Origin: an uncultured Gammaproteobacteria bacterium
GTDB lineage: Bacteria > Pseudomonadota > Gammaproteobacteria > SZUA-140
Reading direction: 5' to 3'
DNA length: 16,840 nucleotides
Assembly: GCA_945787585.1 (NCBI GenBank)
Contig: CALZIG010000047.1
Coordinates: forward strand, 1 to 16,840
The notes below the pieces were generated by a model. It searched no databases. It saw only the letters and a program-made list of their open reading frames with translations, and was not told the DNA's origin. Of this stretch, positions 1 through 4,904 are shown one piece after another. The translations under genes were made by a program, and so were the position numbers. Numbering within the stretch: position 1 is the stretch's first letter; every line of letters starts with the position of its first letter.

Positions 1-121
1 AATGTGGGCACGATTGGTCACGTCGACCATGGTAAGACGACACTGACAGCGGCGCTGACAGTGACGCAGGCAAAGAAATTTGGTGGTGACTCAAAAGGTT
101 ACGATCAGATCGACAGTGCAC
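1..121. repeat. Direct terminal repeat, left copy (121 bp, inside tuf)
   Basis: Bases 1-121 match bases 16720-16840 exactly, in the same orientation and reading frame. The repeat covers codons 14 to about 54 of tuf. An exact odd-length end overlap of this size is what a de Bruijn assembler leaves when a contig closes on itself at its k-mer length. It is therefore most likely an assembly feature rather than a biological terminal repeat. Confidence 0.95.
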
Positions 122-1152
122 CAGAAGAACGCGCCCGTGGTATCACGATTGCGACCGCGCATGTTGAGTATGAGTCCGACAATCGTCACTACGCCCACGT
201 CGACTGTCCCGGCCATGCCGATTATGTCAAAAACATGATCACCGGTGCCGCGCAGATGGACGGCGCGATCCTGGTCTGTTCAGCGGCCGACGGCCCGATG
301 CCTCAGACCCGCGAGCACATCCTGCTCGCCCGTCAGGTCGGCGTCCCTTACATCGTCGTCTTCCTGAATAAGGCCGACATGGTCGACGACGAAGAGCTGC
401 TCGAACTGGTCGAAATGGAAGTGCGTGAACTATTAGACAGTTACGATTTCCCAGGCGACGACACACCTGTTATAATCGGCTCCGCTTTAAAGGCCCTCGA
501 AGGCGACGACAGCGAAATTGGCACCCAGGCGATCGACAAACTGATCGACGCCCTCGACACCTACATCCCACAGCCAGAACGTGCGATCGACGGTGACTTC
601 CTGATGCCAGTGGAAGATGTCTTCTCAATTTCAGGGCGCGGCACCGTAGTGACCGGACGTATCGAACGAGGCGTTGTCAAAGTTGGCGAAGAGATCGAAA
701 TCGTCGGCATCAAAGACACCCTCAAGACCACCTGTACCGGGGTCGAGATGTTCCGCAAACTGCTGGACCACGGTGAAGCAGGCGACAACGTCGGTGTACT
801 CCTGCGCGGCACCAAGCGCGAAGAAGTAGAGCGAGGCCAGGTATTATGTAAGCCCGGCTCAATCAAACCGCACACCAAGTTTGAAGCAGAAGTCTATATT
901 TTGAACAAAGAAGAAGGTGGACGTCATACACCCTTCTTTCAGGGATATCGCCCGCAGTTTTACTTCCGTACCACGGACGTCACCGGCGCATGTGATCTTC
1001 CTGAAGGGATTGAAATGGTCATGCCGGGAGACAACGTCGCGATGACCGTGACCTTGATCGCCCCGATCGCGATGGAAGAAGGATTGCGATTTGCGATACG
1101 CGAAGGTGGCCGTACGGTGGGCGCCGGCGTCGTTTCTAAAGTTATTGAGTGA
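1..1152 (+). CDS. tuf: Elongation factor Tu, 3' part (first 13 codons missing at window edge)
   Basis: EF-Tu is the GTPase that carries aminoacyl-tRNA to the ribosomal A site. The reading frame is open from base 1 (Asn) and the GTG at position 4 is an internal valine, not a start: the missing 5' end reads [12 protein letters not shown] in the copy at 16681. Visible G-domain motifs are GHVDHGKT (P loop), DCPGH, NKAD and GSALKAL. Domains 2 and 3 follow, ending in [17 protein letters not shown]. Joined to the 5' fragment at the other window end it gives 396 residues, close to E. coli EF-Tu (394). Compared with E. coli it carries a slightly longer stretch after [10 protein letters not shown], as in many non-enteric proteobacteria. 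Codon use is unusual: 25 of 30 aspartates use GAC, while most neighbours prefer GAT. Because it precedes trpT-secE-nusG it corresponds by position to tufB. A terminator follows at 1201. Identity is certain; which genomic copy is represented is not. Confidence 0.97.
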   Translation, partial: NVGTIGHVDHGKTTLTAALTVTQAKKFGGDSKGYDQIDSAPEERARGITIATAHVEYESDNRHYAHVDCPGHADYVKNMITGAAQMDGAILVCSAADGPMPQTREHILLARQVGVPYIVVFLNKADMVDDEELLELVEMEVRELLDSYDFPGDDTPVIIGSALKALEGDDSEIGTQAIDKLIDALDTYIPQPERAIDGDFLMPVEDVFSISGRGTVVTGRIERGVVKVGEEIEIVGIKDTLKTTCTGVEMFRKLLDHGEAGDNVGVLLRGTKREEVERGQVLCKPGSIKPHTKFEAEVYILNKEEGGRHTPFFQGYRPQFYFRTTDVTGACDLPEGIEMVMPGDNVAMTVTLIAPIAMEEGLRFAIREGGRTVGAGVVSKVIE

Positions 1153-1200
1153 TCAATAAAGAAAAATAGTATACGAGTATAAAGATTGTAGTTTATTCGC

Positions 1201-1236
1201 AAGCATAGGTATCGTAAGATGCCTGTGCTTTGTTTT
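1201..1236 (+). terminator. Rho-independent terminator after tuf
   Basis: A 13-bp stem (1201-1213 with 1218-1230, two G-U pairs) closes on a GTAA tetraloop of the GNRA class and is followed by TGTTTT. It lies 48 bases after the tuf stop codon and 31 bases before trpT, so it separates tuf transcription from the tRNA-secE-nusG unit unless read through. I did not find a convincing promoter in the 31 bases between this hairpin and the tRNA. Confidence 0.8.
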
Positions 1237-1267
1237 ACTTGCAGGTTTTGCTCGTTGAAGAAGTAAT

Positions 1268-1343
1268 AGGCCAGTAGCTCAATTGGCAGAGCGGCGGTCT
1301 CCAAAACCGCAGGTTGGGGGTTCGATTCCCTCCTGGCCTGCCA
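1268..1343 (+). tRNA. trpT: tRNA-Trp (anticodon CCA)
   Basis: This is a 76-nt cloverleaf with a perfect 7-bp acceptor stem (AGGCCAG with CTGGCCT), a G discriminator base and an encoded 3' CCA. The anticodon stem GCGGT/ACCGC encloses loop CTCCAAA, giving anticodon CCA at 1301-1303. The T loop is TTCGATT on a 5-bp stem with one G-U pair. A tryptophan tRNA between tuf and secE is a common arrangement in gammaproteobacteria. A 6-bp hairpin at 1360-1376 (GTCTAA/TTAGAC) follows it and may mark 3' processing; it is not a strong terminator. Confidence 0.98.
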
Positions 1344-1402
1344 CTATAAAAGTTGGCAGGTCTAATTTATTTAGACATTTAAGAGGCTTAGGCGAAAATA
1401 CA

Positions 1403-1747
1403 GTGGATAAGTTAAAGTTTCTGTTGGCTATTCTGGTGCTGGGAAGCGCGATTGGCGGCTTTTATTACTTCGGTGAAGAGTCAATGCTTTATCGTGTAAT
1501 TGGTATCCTGGCTGCCGTCGGCATTGCGACTGCGATCATGATGCAGACTGCGGTGGGGCAGCAAGCCTGGGGTTTTCTGGGGGATGCACGCACCGAAGCG
1601 CGTAAAGTGGTGTGGCCAACCCGTAAGGAAACAGGGCAGACAACATTGATGGTATTGGCGATGGCCATCCTTATTGCCATTTTACTTTGGCTATTTGATT
1701 CATTTTTAGCGTGGGCTGTCAGTTATCTGACCGGCGCAGGAGGCTAG
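1403..1747 (+). CDS. secE: Preprotein translocase subunit SecE
   Basis: SecE is an essential membrane subunit of the SecYEG channel and clamps SecY. The 114-residue product has three hydrophobic segments (about residues 6-23, 29-48 and 82-109). Between the second and third lies the conserved cytoplasmic amphipathic region, with the family signature EARKVVWPTRKET at 65-77. Three segments is the enteric-type form (E. coli 127 residues); many bacteria have a single-segment SecE. I chose the GTG at 1403 because the open frame upstream runs back through the tRNA gene and cannot be coding there. A weak Shine-Dalgarno (TAGGCG) lies about 8 bases before it; there is no ATG until residue 28, inside the second membrane segment. 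It is followed by nusG after 7 bases, and the nusG ribosome-binding site overlaps the secE stop codon, so the two are an operon pair. Confidence 0.95.
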   Translation: MDKLKFLLAILVLGSAIGGFYYFGEESMLYRVIGILAAVGIATAIMMQTAVGQQAWGFLGDARTEARKVVWPTRKETGQTTLMVLAMAILIAILLWLFDSFLAWAVSYLTGAGG

Positions 1748-1754
1748 TTAGCAC

Positions 1755-2288
1755 ATGGCGATGCGGTGGTACGTTGTGCATGTCTTTTCAGGTTTTGAGC
1801 AGCAGGCTGTTCGTTCATTGAGAGACCGTATTGTCTTCAGTGAGATGGACGATAAGTTTGGCGAAATTCTCGTACCCACTGAAGAAGTGATCGAGATGCG
1901 CGGTGGTCAGAAGCGTAAGAGTGACCGTAAGTTTTTTCCTGGTTACGTCCTAGTACAAATGGAACTGGACGATGAAACCTGGCATTTAGTCAAAGATGTG
2001 CCGAAAGTGATGGGCTTTATTGGTGGTACCAGTGATCGTCCAGCACCGATTTCTGATAAAGAAGCGCAGCGCATTATCGATCGCATTCAGGAAGGTGTTG
2101 AGAAACCTCGTCCTAAGGTACTGTTTGAGCCGGGTGAAGTGGTACGTGTGACGGATGGCCCGTTTGCAGATTTCAATGGGGTCGTCGAAGAGGTCAACTA
2201 TGAAAAGAGTCGCGTTCGTGTGGCGGTGTTGATCTTTGGGCGTTCTACGCCAGTTGAACTCGAGTTTGGCGAGGTCGAGAAGAGTTGA
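1755..2288 (+). CDS. nusG: Transcription termination/antitermination factor NusG
   Basis: NusG binds the RNA polymerase clamp, suppresses pausing, links polymerase to Rho, and connects to the ribosome through S10. The 177-residue product is close to E. coli NusG (181). The N-terminal NGN domain begins with [12 protein letters not shown] and contains the conserved [10 protein letters not shown] at about residues 58-67. The C-terminal KOW domain occupies about residues 122-175, with the motif [25 protein letters not shown] at 1739-1744 lies 10 bases before the ATG at 1755 and 16 before a second in-frame ATG at 1761, so the first start is preferred. Its substrate RNA polymerase is encoded just downstream (rpoB, rpoC). 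The gene is followed by a strong hairpin at 2295. Confidence 0.98.
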   Translation: MAMRWYVVHVFSGFEQQAVRSLRDRIVFSEMDDKFGEILVPTEEVIEMRGGQKRKSDRKFFPGYVLVQMELDDETWHLVKDVPKVMGFIGGTSDRPAPISDKEAQRIIDRIQEGVEKPRPKVLFEPGEVVRVTDGPFADFNGVVEEVNYEKSRVRVAVLIFGRSTPVELEFGEVEKS

Positions 2289-2294
2289 TTTTTG

Positions 2295-2319
2295 GCCAGC
2301 CTCGCGGCTGGCTTTTATT
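2295..2319 (+). terminator. Terminator-like hairpin after nusG
   Basis: A perfect 7-bp GC-rich stem GCCAGCC/GGCTGGC with loop TCGC is followed directly by TTTTATT. It starts six bases after the nusG stop codon. I see no good sigma70 promoter between it and rplK, so it is either a leaky terminator within a longer transcript or is overcome by antitermination. A promoter inside nusG is a further possibility. Confidence 0.75.
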
Positions 2320-2328
2320 GTAAACCAA

Positions 2329-2359
2329 TGGGGAGCCGTGAGGCGTTTGCACCCGGGAG
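2329..2359 (+). promoter_or_regulatory. Probable L1-binding leader site controlling rplK-rplA
   Basis: The rplK leader folds as an outer helix GGG/CCC (2330-2332 with 2352-2354), an asymmetric internal loop (GA on one side, GTTTGCA on the other) and an inner helix GCC/GGC capped by GTGA. The rplK Shine-Dalgarno GGGAG (2355-2359) follows immediately. In E. coli, free L1 represses the L11-L1 mRNA by binding a helix/asymmetric-loop/helix element in the leader that mimics its 23S rRNA site. The fold is visible here; the binding assignment is inferred from that family knowledge and from the position. Confidence 0.6.
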
Positions 2360-2368
2360 TAAAACATA

Positions 2369-2800
2369 ATGGCAAAGAAGATAGAGGCTTATATTAAGCT
2401 GCAGGTGCCCGCAGGGCAGGCAAATCCAAGTCCGCCGGTTGGTCCAGCGTTGGGTCAACATGGTGTCAACATCATGGAATTCTGTAAGGCGTTTAACGCA
2501 AAGACACAAAAGATGGAGCAGGGGCTTCCAACGCCTGTTGTCATTTCGGTCTATTCTGACCGCAGTTTTACCTTTATTACCAAAACACCACCTGCTGCGA
2601 TTTTGCTGAAAAAGGCTGCCGGCATCAAGAGTGGTAGTGGTACCCCTAATACCAAAAAAGTTGGCAAGGTTTCTCGCGCACAGCTGGAAGAGATCGCCAC
2701 AACAAAAATGCCAGACCTGACAGCCGCCGATATGGATGCTGCCGTGCGTACGCTTGCGGGAACCGCACGTAGCATGGGTCTTGATACGGAGGGCGTGTAA
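2369..2800 (+). CDS. rplK: 50S ribosomal protein L11
   Basis: L11 binds the GTPase-associated region of 23S rRNA at the base of the L7/L12 stalk. It takes part in factor-dependent GTP hydrolysis and in RelA activation during amino acid starvation. The 143-residue product matches the family length (E. coli 142). The N-terminal domain carries the proline-rich segment [20 protein letters not shown] (about residues 19-38), where thiostrepton-resistance changes map in other bacteria. The C-terminal RNA-binding domain contains the conserved [14 protein letters not shown]. The ATG at 2369 has GGGAG nine bases upstream. The gene ends one base before the rplA start, so the two are translationally coupled, as expected if L1 controls both from the single leader site at 2329. 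Confidence 0.98.
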   Translation: MAKKIEAYIKLQVPAGQANPSPPVGPALGQHGVNIMEFCKAFNAKTQKMEQGLPTPVVISVYSDRSFTFITKTPPAAILLKKAAGIKSGSGTPNTKKVGKVSRAQLEEIATTKMPDLTAADMDAAVRTLAGTARSMGLDTEGV

Positions 2801-2801
2801 G

Positions 2802-3503
2802 ATGGCTAAACTGACAAAACGTACACGTGCAATTCGTGAAAAAGTAGAGCCAGGTAAGCCTTACGCCTTCGATGAGGCGGTTGCGATTCTGAAAGAGCTC
2901 TCTACCGTAAAATTTAAAGAGTCTGTGGATGTCAGCATCAATCTTGGTGTGGACGCACGTAAATCTGATCAGGTTGTGCGTAGCGCGACTGTACTGCCTA
3001 ACGGCACAGGAAAGACAGTGCGTGTTGCCGTATTTGCACAGGGCGCAAACGCTGAAGCAGCACAGGCAGCGGGTGCCGATATTGTTGGTTTTGATGATCT
3101 GGCTGCATCCATCAAAGAAGGCAACATGGACTTTGATGTTGTGATTGCGAGCCCGGATGCGATGCGCGTTGTGGGCCAGCTGGGACAGATACTGGGGCCG
3201 CGTGGCCTGATGCCAAATCCTAAGGTGGGTACTGTGACACCTGATGTGGCGACCGCGGTTAAGAACGCCAAGGCCGGACAGGTGCGTTACCGTACTGATA
3301 AGGCGGGGATCATTCACTGCACCATCGGTAAAGTGGACTTTGATGCGGACGCACTGAAGGGTAATCTTCAGGCGCTACTGGCTGACCTGGTGAAAGCCAA
3401 GCCAAGCTCCGCGAAAGGCATCTATTTGAGGAAAATCTCTGTCTCGAGCACGATGGGACCGGGCATACTCCTCGATCAGTCGACGGTTGCTGTTACTGTA
3501 TAG
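2802..3503 (+). CDS. rplA: 50S ribosomal protein L1
   Basis: L1 forms the mobile stalk on the E-site side of the 50S subunit and helps release deacylated tRNA. In E. coli it also represses its own operon. The 233-residue product matches the family (E. coli 234). It starts [15 protein letters not shown] and contains the L1 signature around [20 protein letters not shown] (about residues 123-142). The frame is open further upstream into rplK, but the ATG at 2802 is preferred: GGAGGG at 2788-2793 is eight bases away, and the resulting N terminus aligns with known L1 proteins. One base separates it from the rplK stop. No U-tract terminator follows; the next 265 bases are the rplJ promoter and leader region. 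Confidence 0.98.
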   Translation: MAKLTKRTRAIREKVEPGKPYAFDEAVAILKELSTVKFKESVDVSINLGVDARKSDQVVRSATVLPNGTGKTVRVAVFAQGANAEAAQAAGADIVGFDDLAASIKEGNMDFDVVIASPDAMRVVGQLGQILGPRGLMPNPKVGTVTPDVATAVKNAKAGQVRYRTDKAGIIHCTIGKVDFDADALKGNLQALLADLVKAKPSSAKGIYLRKISVSSTMGPGILLDQSTVAVTV

Positions 3504-3506
3504 AGA

Positions 3507-3561
3507 TTTTGCGCGTTAGCGCAAAAAAGAACTTTGGGCCCTGCCAGGCATTGTCTGGCAG
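3507..3561 (+). other. Two hairpins between rplA and the rplJ promoter
   Basis: The first hairpin is a perfect 8-bp inverted repeat TTTTGCGC/GCGCAAAA with a GTTA loop (3507-3526). The second is a 7-bp stem CTGCCAG/CTGGCAG with a 7-base loop (3541-3561). Neither is followed by a run of U, so they do not look like intrinsic terminators on the + strand. They may stabilise the 3' end of the rplKA message or be processing sites. Confidence 0.5.
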
Positions 3562-3564
3562 ACG

Positions 3565-3594
3565 TTGAAGACCGTTGGTGAGGGGTGCTAGTAT
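3565..3594 (+). promoter_or_regulatory. Candidate sigma70 promoter for rplJ-rplL
   Basis: TTGAAG (3565-3570) and TAGTAT (3589-3594) are separated by 18 bases, and TGC just before the -10 gives an extended -10 element (TGCTAGTAT). Each hexamer matches consensus at four of six positions. Transcription would begin near 3601, leaving a leader of about 168 bases before rplJ. Its place between rplA and rplJ matches the P-L10 promoter of E. coli. Confidence 0.5.
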
Positions 3595-3600
3595 TTTTAG

Positions 3601-3768
3601 CGACCTTCTTAATGTAAGAGTTATCACTGGCTTTTTACCAACGCAGACGGTGGTTCCGTAACAGGATTTTCCTGATCACGGTCACCGTTTTAAGTGGGGT
3701 GCGTTATAGCGCTCTATGTGATCCATAAACATTGAATAAACAATGTTTATAACTCAGGAGGTAGACGA
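3601..3768 (+). promoter_or_regulatory. L10-type autoregulatory mRNA leader
   Basis: In many bacteria the L10-L7/L12 complex binds a structured leader of its own mRNA and represses translation. This leader is highly structured. A long arm runs from 3646 to 3689 (GACGGTG/CACCGTT outer, CCGT/ACGG middle, CAGG/CCTG inner, with short asymmetric interruptions). AACGC (3640-3644) can pair with GCGTT (3701-3705) as a closing helix. TGG/CCA (3628-3640) forms a small hairpin. A perfect 10-bp inverted repeat ATAAACATTG/CAATGTTTAT (3725-3750) ends five bases before the AGGAGG of rplJ. The pairings are visible; assignment as an L10 leader rests on position and overall fold. Confidence 0.7.
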
Positions 3769-4293
3769 TTGTTAACATTTGCTGAAAAACAAGCGATCGT
3801 TGCTGAAGTGGCCATCACTGCTAAGGATGCTCACTCTGCTGTAGCCGCGGAATACCGTGGAATATCAGTGGGTGACATGACAGCATTGCGAGTTAAGGCA
3901 CGAGAATCTGGTGTTTCGTTGCGCGTGATTAAAAACACGTTGGCGAAGCGCGCGGTAGAAAATACCGAATTCGAGTGCATTAAAGACTTGCTGGTAGGTC
4001 CACTGGTTCTGGCATTTTCGAATGACGAGCCATCTGCAGCCGCACGCGTCATCAATGATTTTTCCAAGGAAAATAGCAAGCTTGTAGTCAAGGCTGTTGC
4101 GCTCCGTGGAAAATTACTTGACCCGTCGGATCTGAAGAAGCTTGCGACGATGCCAACGAAGGATGAGGCGATTTCAATGTTGATGTCGGTGATGAAAGCA
4201 CCGATTGAGAAATTGGTACGTACTCTGGCTGAGCCTAACAATAAGTTGGCTCGCACTTTGGCGGCAGTCCGCGACCAGAAAGACGCAGCGTAA
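3769..4293 (+). CDS. rplJ: 50S ribosomal protein L10
   Basis: L10 anchors the L7/L12 dimers to the ribosome at the stalk base and acts as translational repressor of its own operon. The 174-residue product has the rRNA-binding N-terminal domain (EKQAIVAEV at 5-13, SAVAAEYRGISV at about 23-34, RVIKNTLAKRAVE at about 52-64). The C-terminal helix that receives L7/L12 follows. E. coli L10 is 165 residues; the extra length lies in the C-terminal LVRTLAEPNNKLARTLAAVRD, where LARTLAAVRD nearly repeats LVRTLAEP. The start is a rare TTG at 3769, supported by a perfect AGGAGG seven bases upstream and by alignment of the N terminus. The next in-frame ATG would remove over 35 conserved residues. rplL follows after 47 AT-rich bases. 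Confidence 0.97.
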   Translation: MLTFAEKQAIVAEVAITAKDAHSAVAAEYRGISVGDMTALRVKARESGVSLRVIKNTLAKRAVENTEFECIKDLLVGPLVLAFSNDEPSAAARVINDFSKENSKLVVKAVALRGKLLDPSDLKKLATMPTKDEAISMLMSVMKAPIEKLVRTLAEPNNKLARTLAAVRDQKDAA

Positions 4294-4340
4294 TCATAAT
4301 CATAGTTAGTTTAATATTTAATTTTTAGGAGTAGATTTTC

Positions 4341-4721
4341 ATGGCAGTTTCATCAGAAGAGATTTTAGATGCGATTTCTAACATGACAGTAGTTGAGGTT
4401 GTAGACCTTATCTCTGCAATGGAAGAAAAATTTGGCGTTTCAGCAGCCGCAGCGGTTGCAGTAGCAGCACCTGCAGGCGGTGATGCTGGTGGTGCAGCCG
4501 CCGCAGAGCAGACAGAGTTTGATGTTGTAATGACAAGCTTTGGTGCTAACAAGGTTGCTGTCATCAAGGTTGTTCGTGCAATCACCGGCCTTGGCCTGAA
4601 AGAAGCCAAGACACTGGTTGAAGGTGCACCATCACCTGTTAAAGAAGGCGCGAGCAAAGAAGAAGCTGAAGATGTTAAGAAGCAGCTGGAGGAAGCTGGC
4701 GCTGCAGTCGAGATTAAATAA
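4341..4721 (+). CDS. rplL: 50S ribosomal protein L7/L12
   Basis: L7/L12 is the multicopy stalk protein that recruits translation factors and stimulates their GTPase activity. The 126-residue product has the three expected parts. An N-terminal dimerisation domain covers about residues 1-37 ([19 protein letters not shown]). A flexible Ala/Gly-rich hinge covers about 38-56 ([13 protein letters not shown] onward). The C-terminal factor-binding domain begins [20 protein letters not shown] and contains [20 protein letters not shown]. Length is close to E. coli (121). AGGAG lies nine bases before the ATG. It needs to be made in several copies per ribosome, which fits the attenuator-like hairpins placed between it and rpoB. 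Confidence 0.99.
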   Translation: MAVSSEEILDAISNMTVVEVVDLISAMEEKFGVSAAAAVAVAAPAGGDAGGAAAAEQTEFDVVMTSFGANKVAVIKVVRAITGLGLKEAKTLVEGAPSPVKEGASKEEAEDVKKQLEEAGAAVEIK

Positions 4722-4736
4722 ATCTGACGCGACGCC

Positions 4737-4818
4737 TGGTTTGCCTAACCGCAAACCAAAAAATGAAGTGGGCTTGCAGCCATGGGTTGCGGGCCTGCTT
4801 CTGCTTATTTGTTTTTGT
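4737..4818 (+). terminator. Attenuator-like hairpins between rplL and rpoB
   Basis: A perfect 8-bp stem TGGTTTGC/GCAAACCA (4737-4758) comes first. It is followed by an 11-bp stem with three G-U pairs and an ATG triloop (4771-4781 with 4785-4795), then a U-rich stretch ending ATTTGTTTTTG. In E. coli a partial terminator in this same spacer lowers rpoBC transcription relative to the ribosomal genes. The second hairpin is the better terminator candidate here, though the U run begins some distance from the stem, which suggests partial rather than full termination. Confidence 0.6.
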
Positions 4819-4848
4819 CGTTTTAATGACGGCAATTTGTACCAAGAT

Positions 4849-4898
4849 GACCTGTGATTCCACCTTCGCAGGTTCTGATTTCAACTAAAAGTTGAGGA
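4849..4898 (+). other. Hairpins and ribosome-binding site just before rpoB
   Basis: GACCTG (4849-4854) can pair with CAGGTT (4869-4874; five Watson-Crick pairs and one G-U), and TCAACT/AGTTGA (4881-4895) forms a 6-bp stem. The second stem overlaps the rpoB Shine-Dalgarno GAGGA (4894-4898), so it could limit ribosome access. E. coli has an RNase III cut in this spacer, but I cannot show such a site here from sequence alone. Confidence 0.4.
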
Positions 4899-4904
4899 TC
4901 TCAA

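Noticed and set aside
1239..1267. Promoter TTGCAG-17-AGTAAT before trpT
   Set aside because: The -10 would abut the first base of the tRNA, placing the transcription start inside the mature tRNA.
1283..1402. Longer SecE reading frame starting at 1283
   Set aside because: The upstream 120 bases overlap the tRNA-Trp gene and the spacer after it, and add a non-family N terminus. The GTG at 1403 gives a normal SecE.
2736..2801. N-terminal extension of L1 back into rplK
   Set aside because: The ATG at 2802 has a well-spaced GGAGGG and gives the standard L1 N terminus; the extension overlaps rplK coding sequence.
2646..3317. Long open frame of 223 codons on the minus strand
   Set aside because: It lies antisense to rplK and rplA, whose identity is certain, and its translation is rich in Cys, His and Arg with no recognisable domain. 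It is a coding shadow.
3507..3526. Intrinsic terminator after rplA
   Set aside because: The stem is perfect, but the 3' side is followed by A and G rather than U, so it lacks the U tract needed on the + strand.
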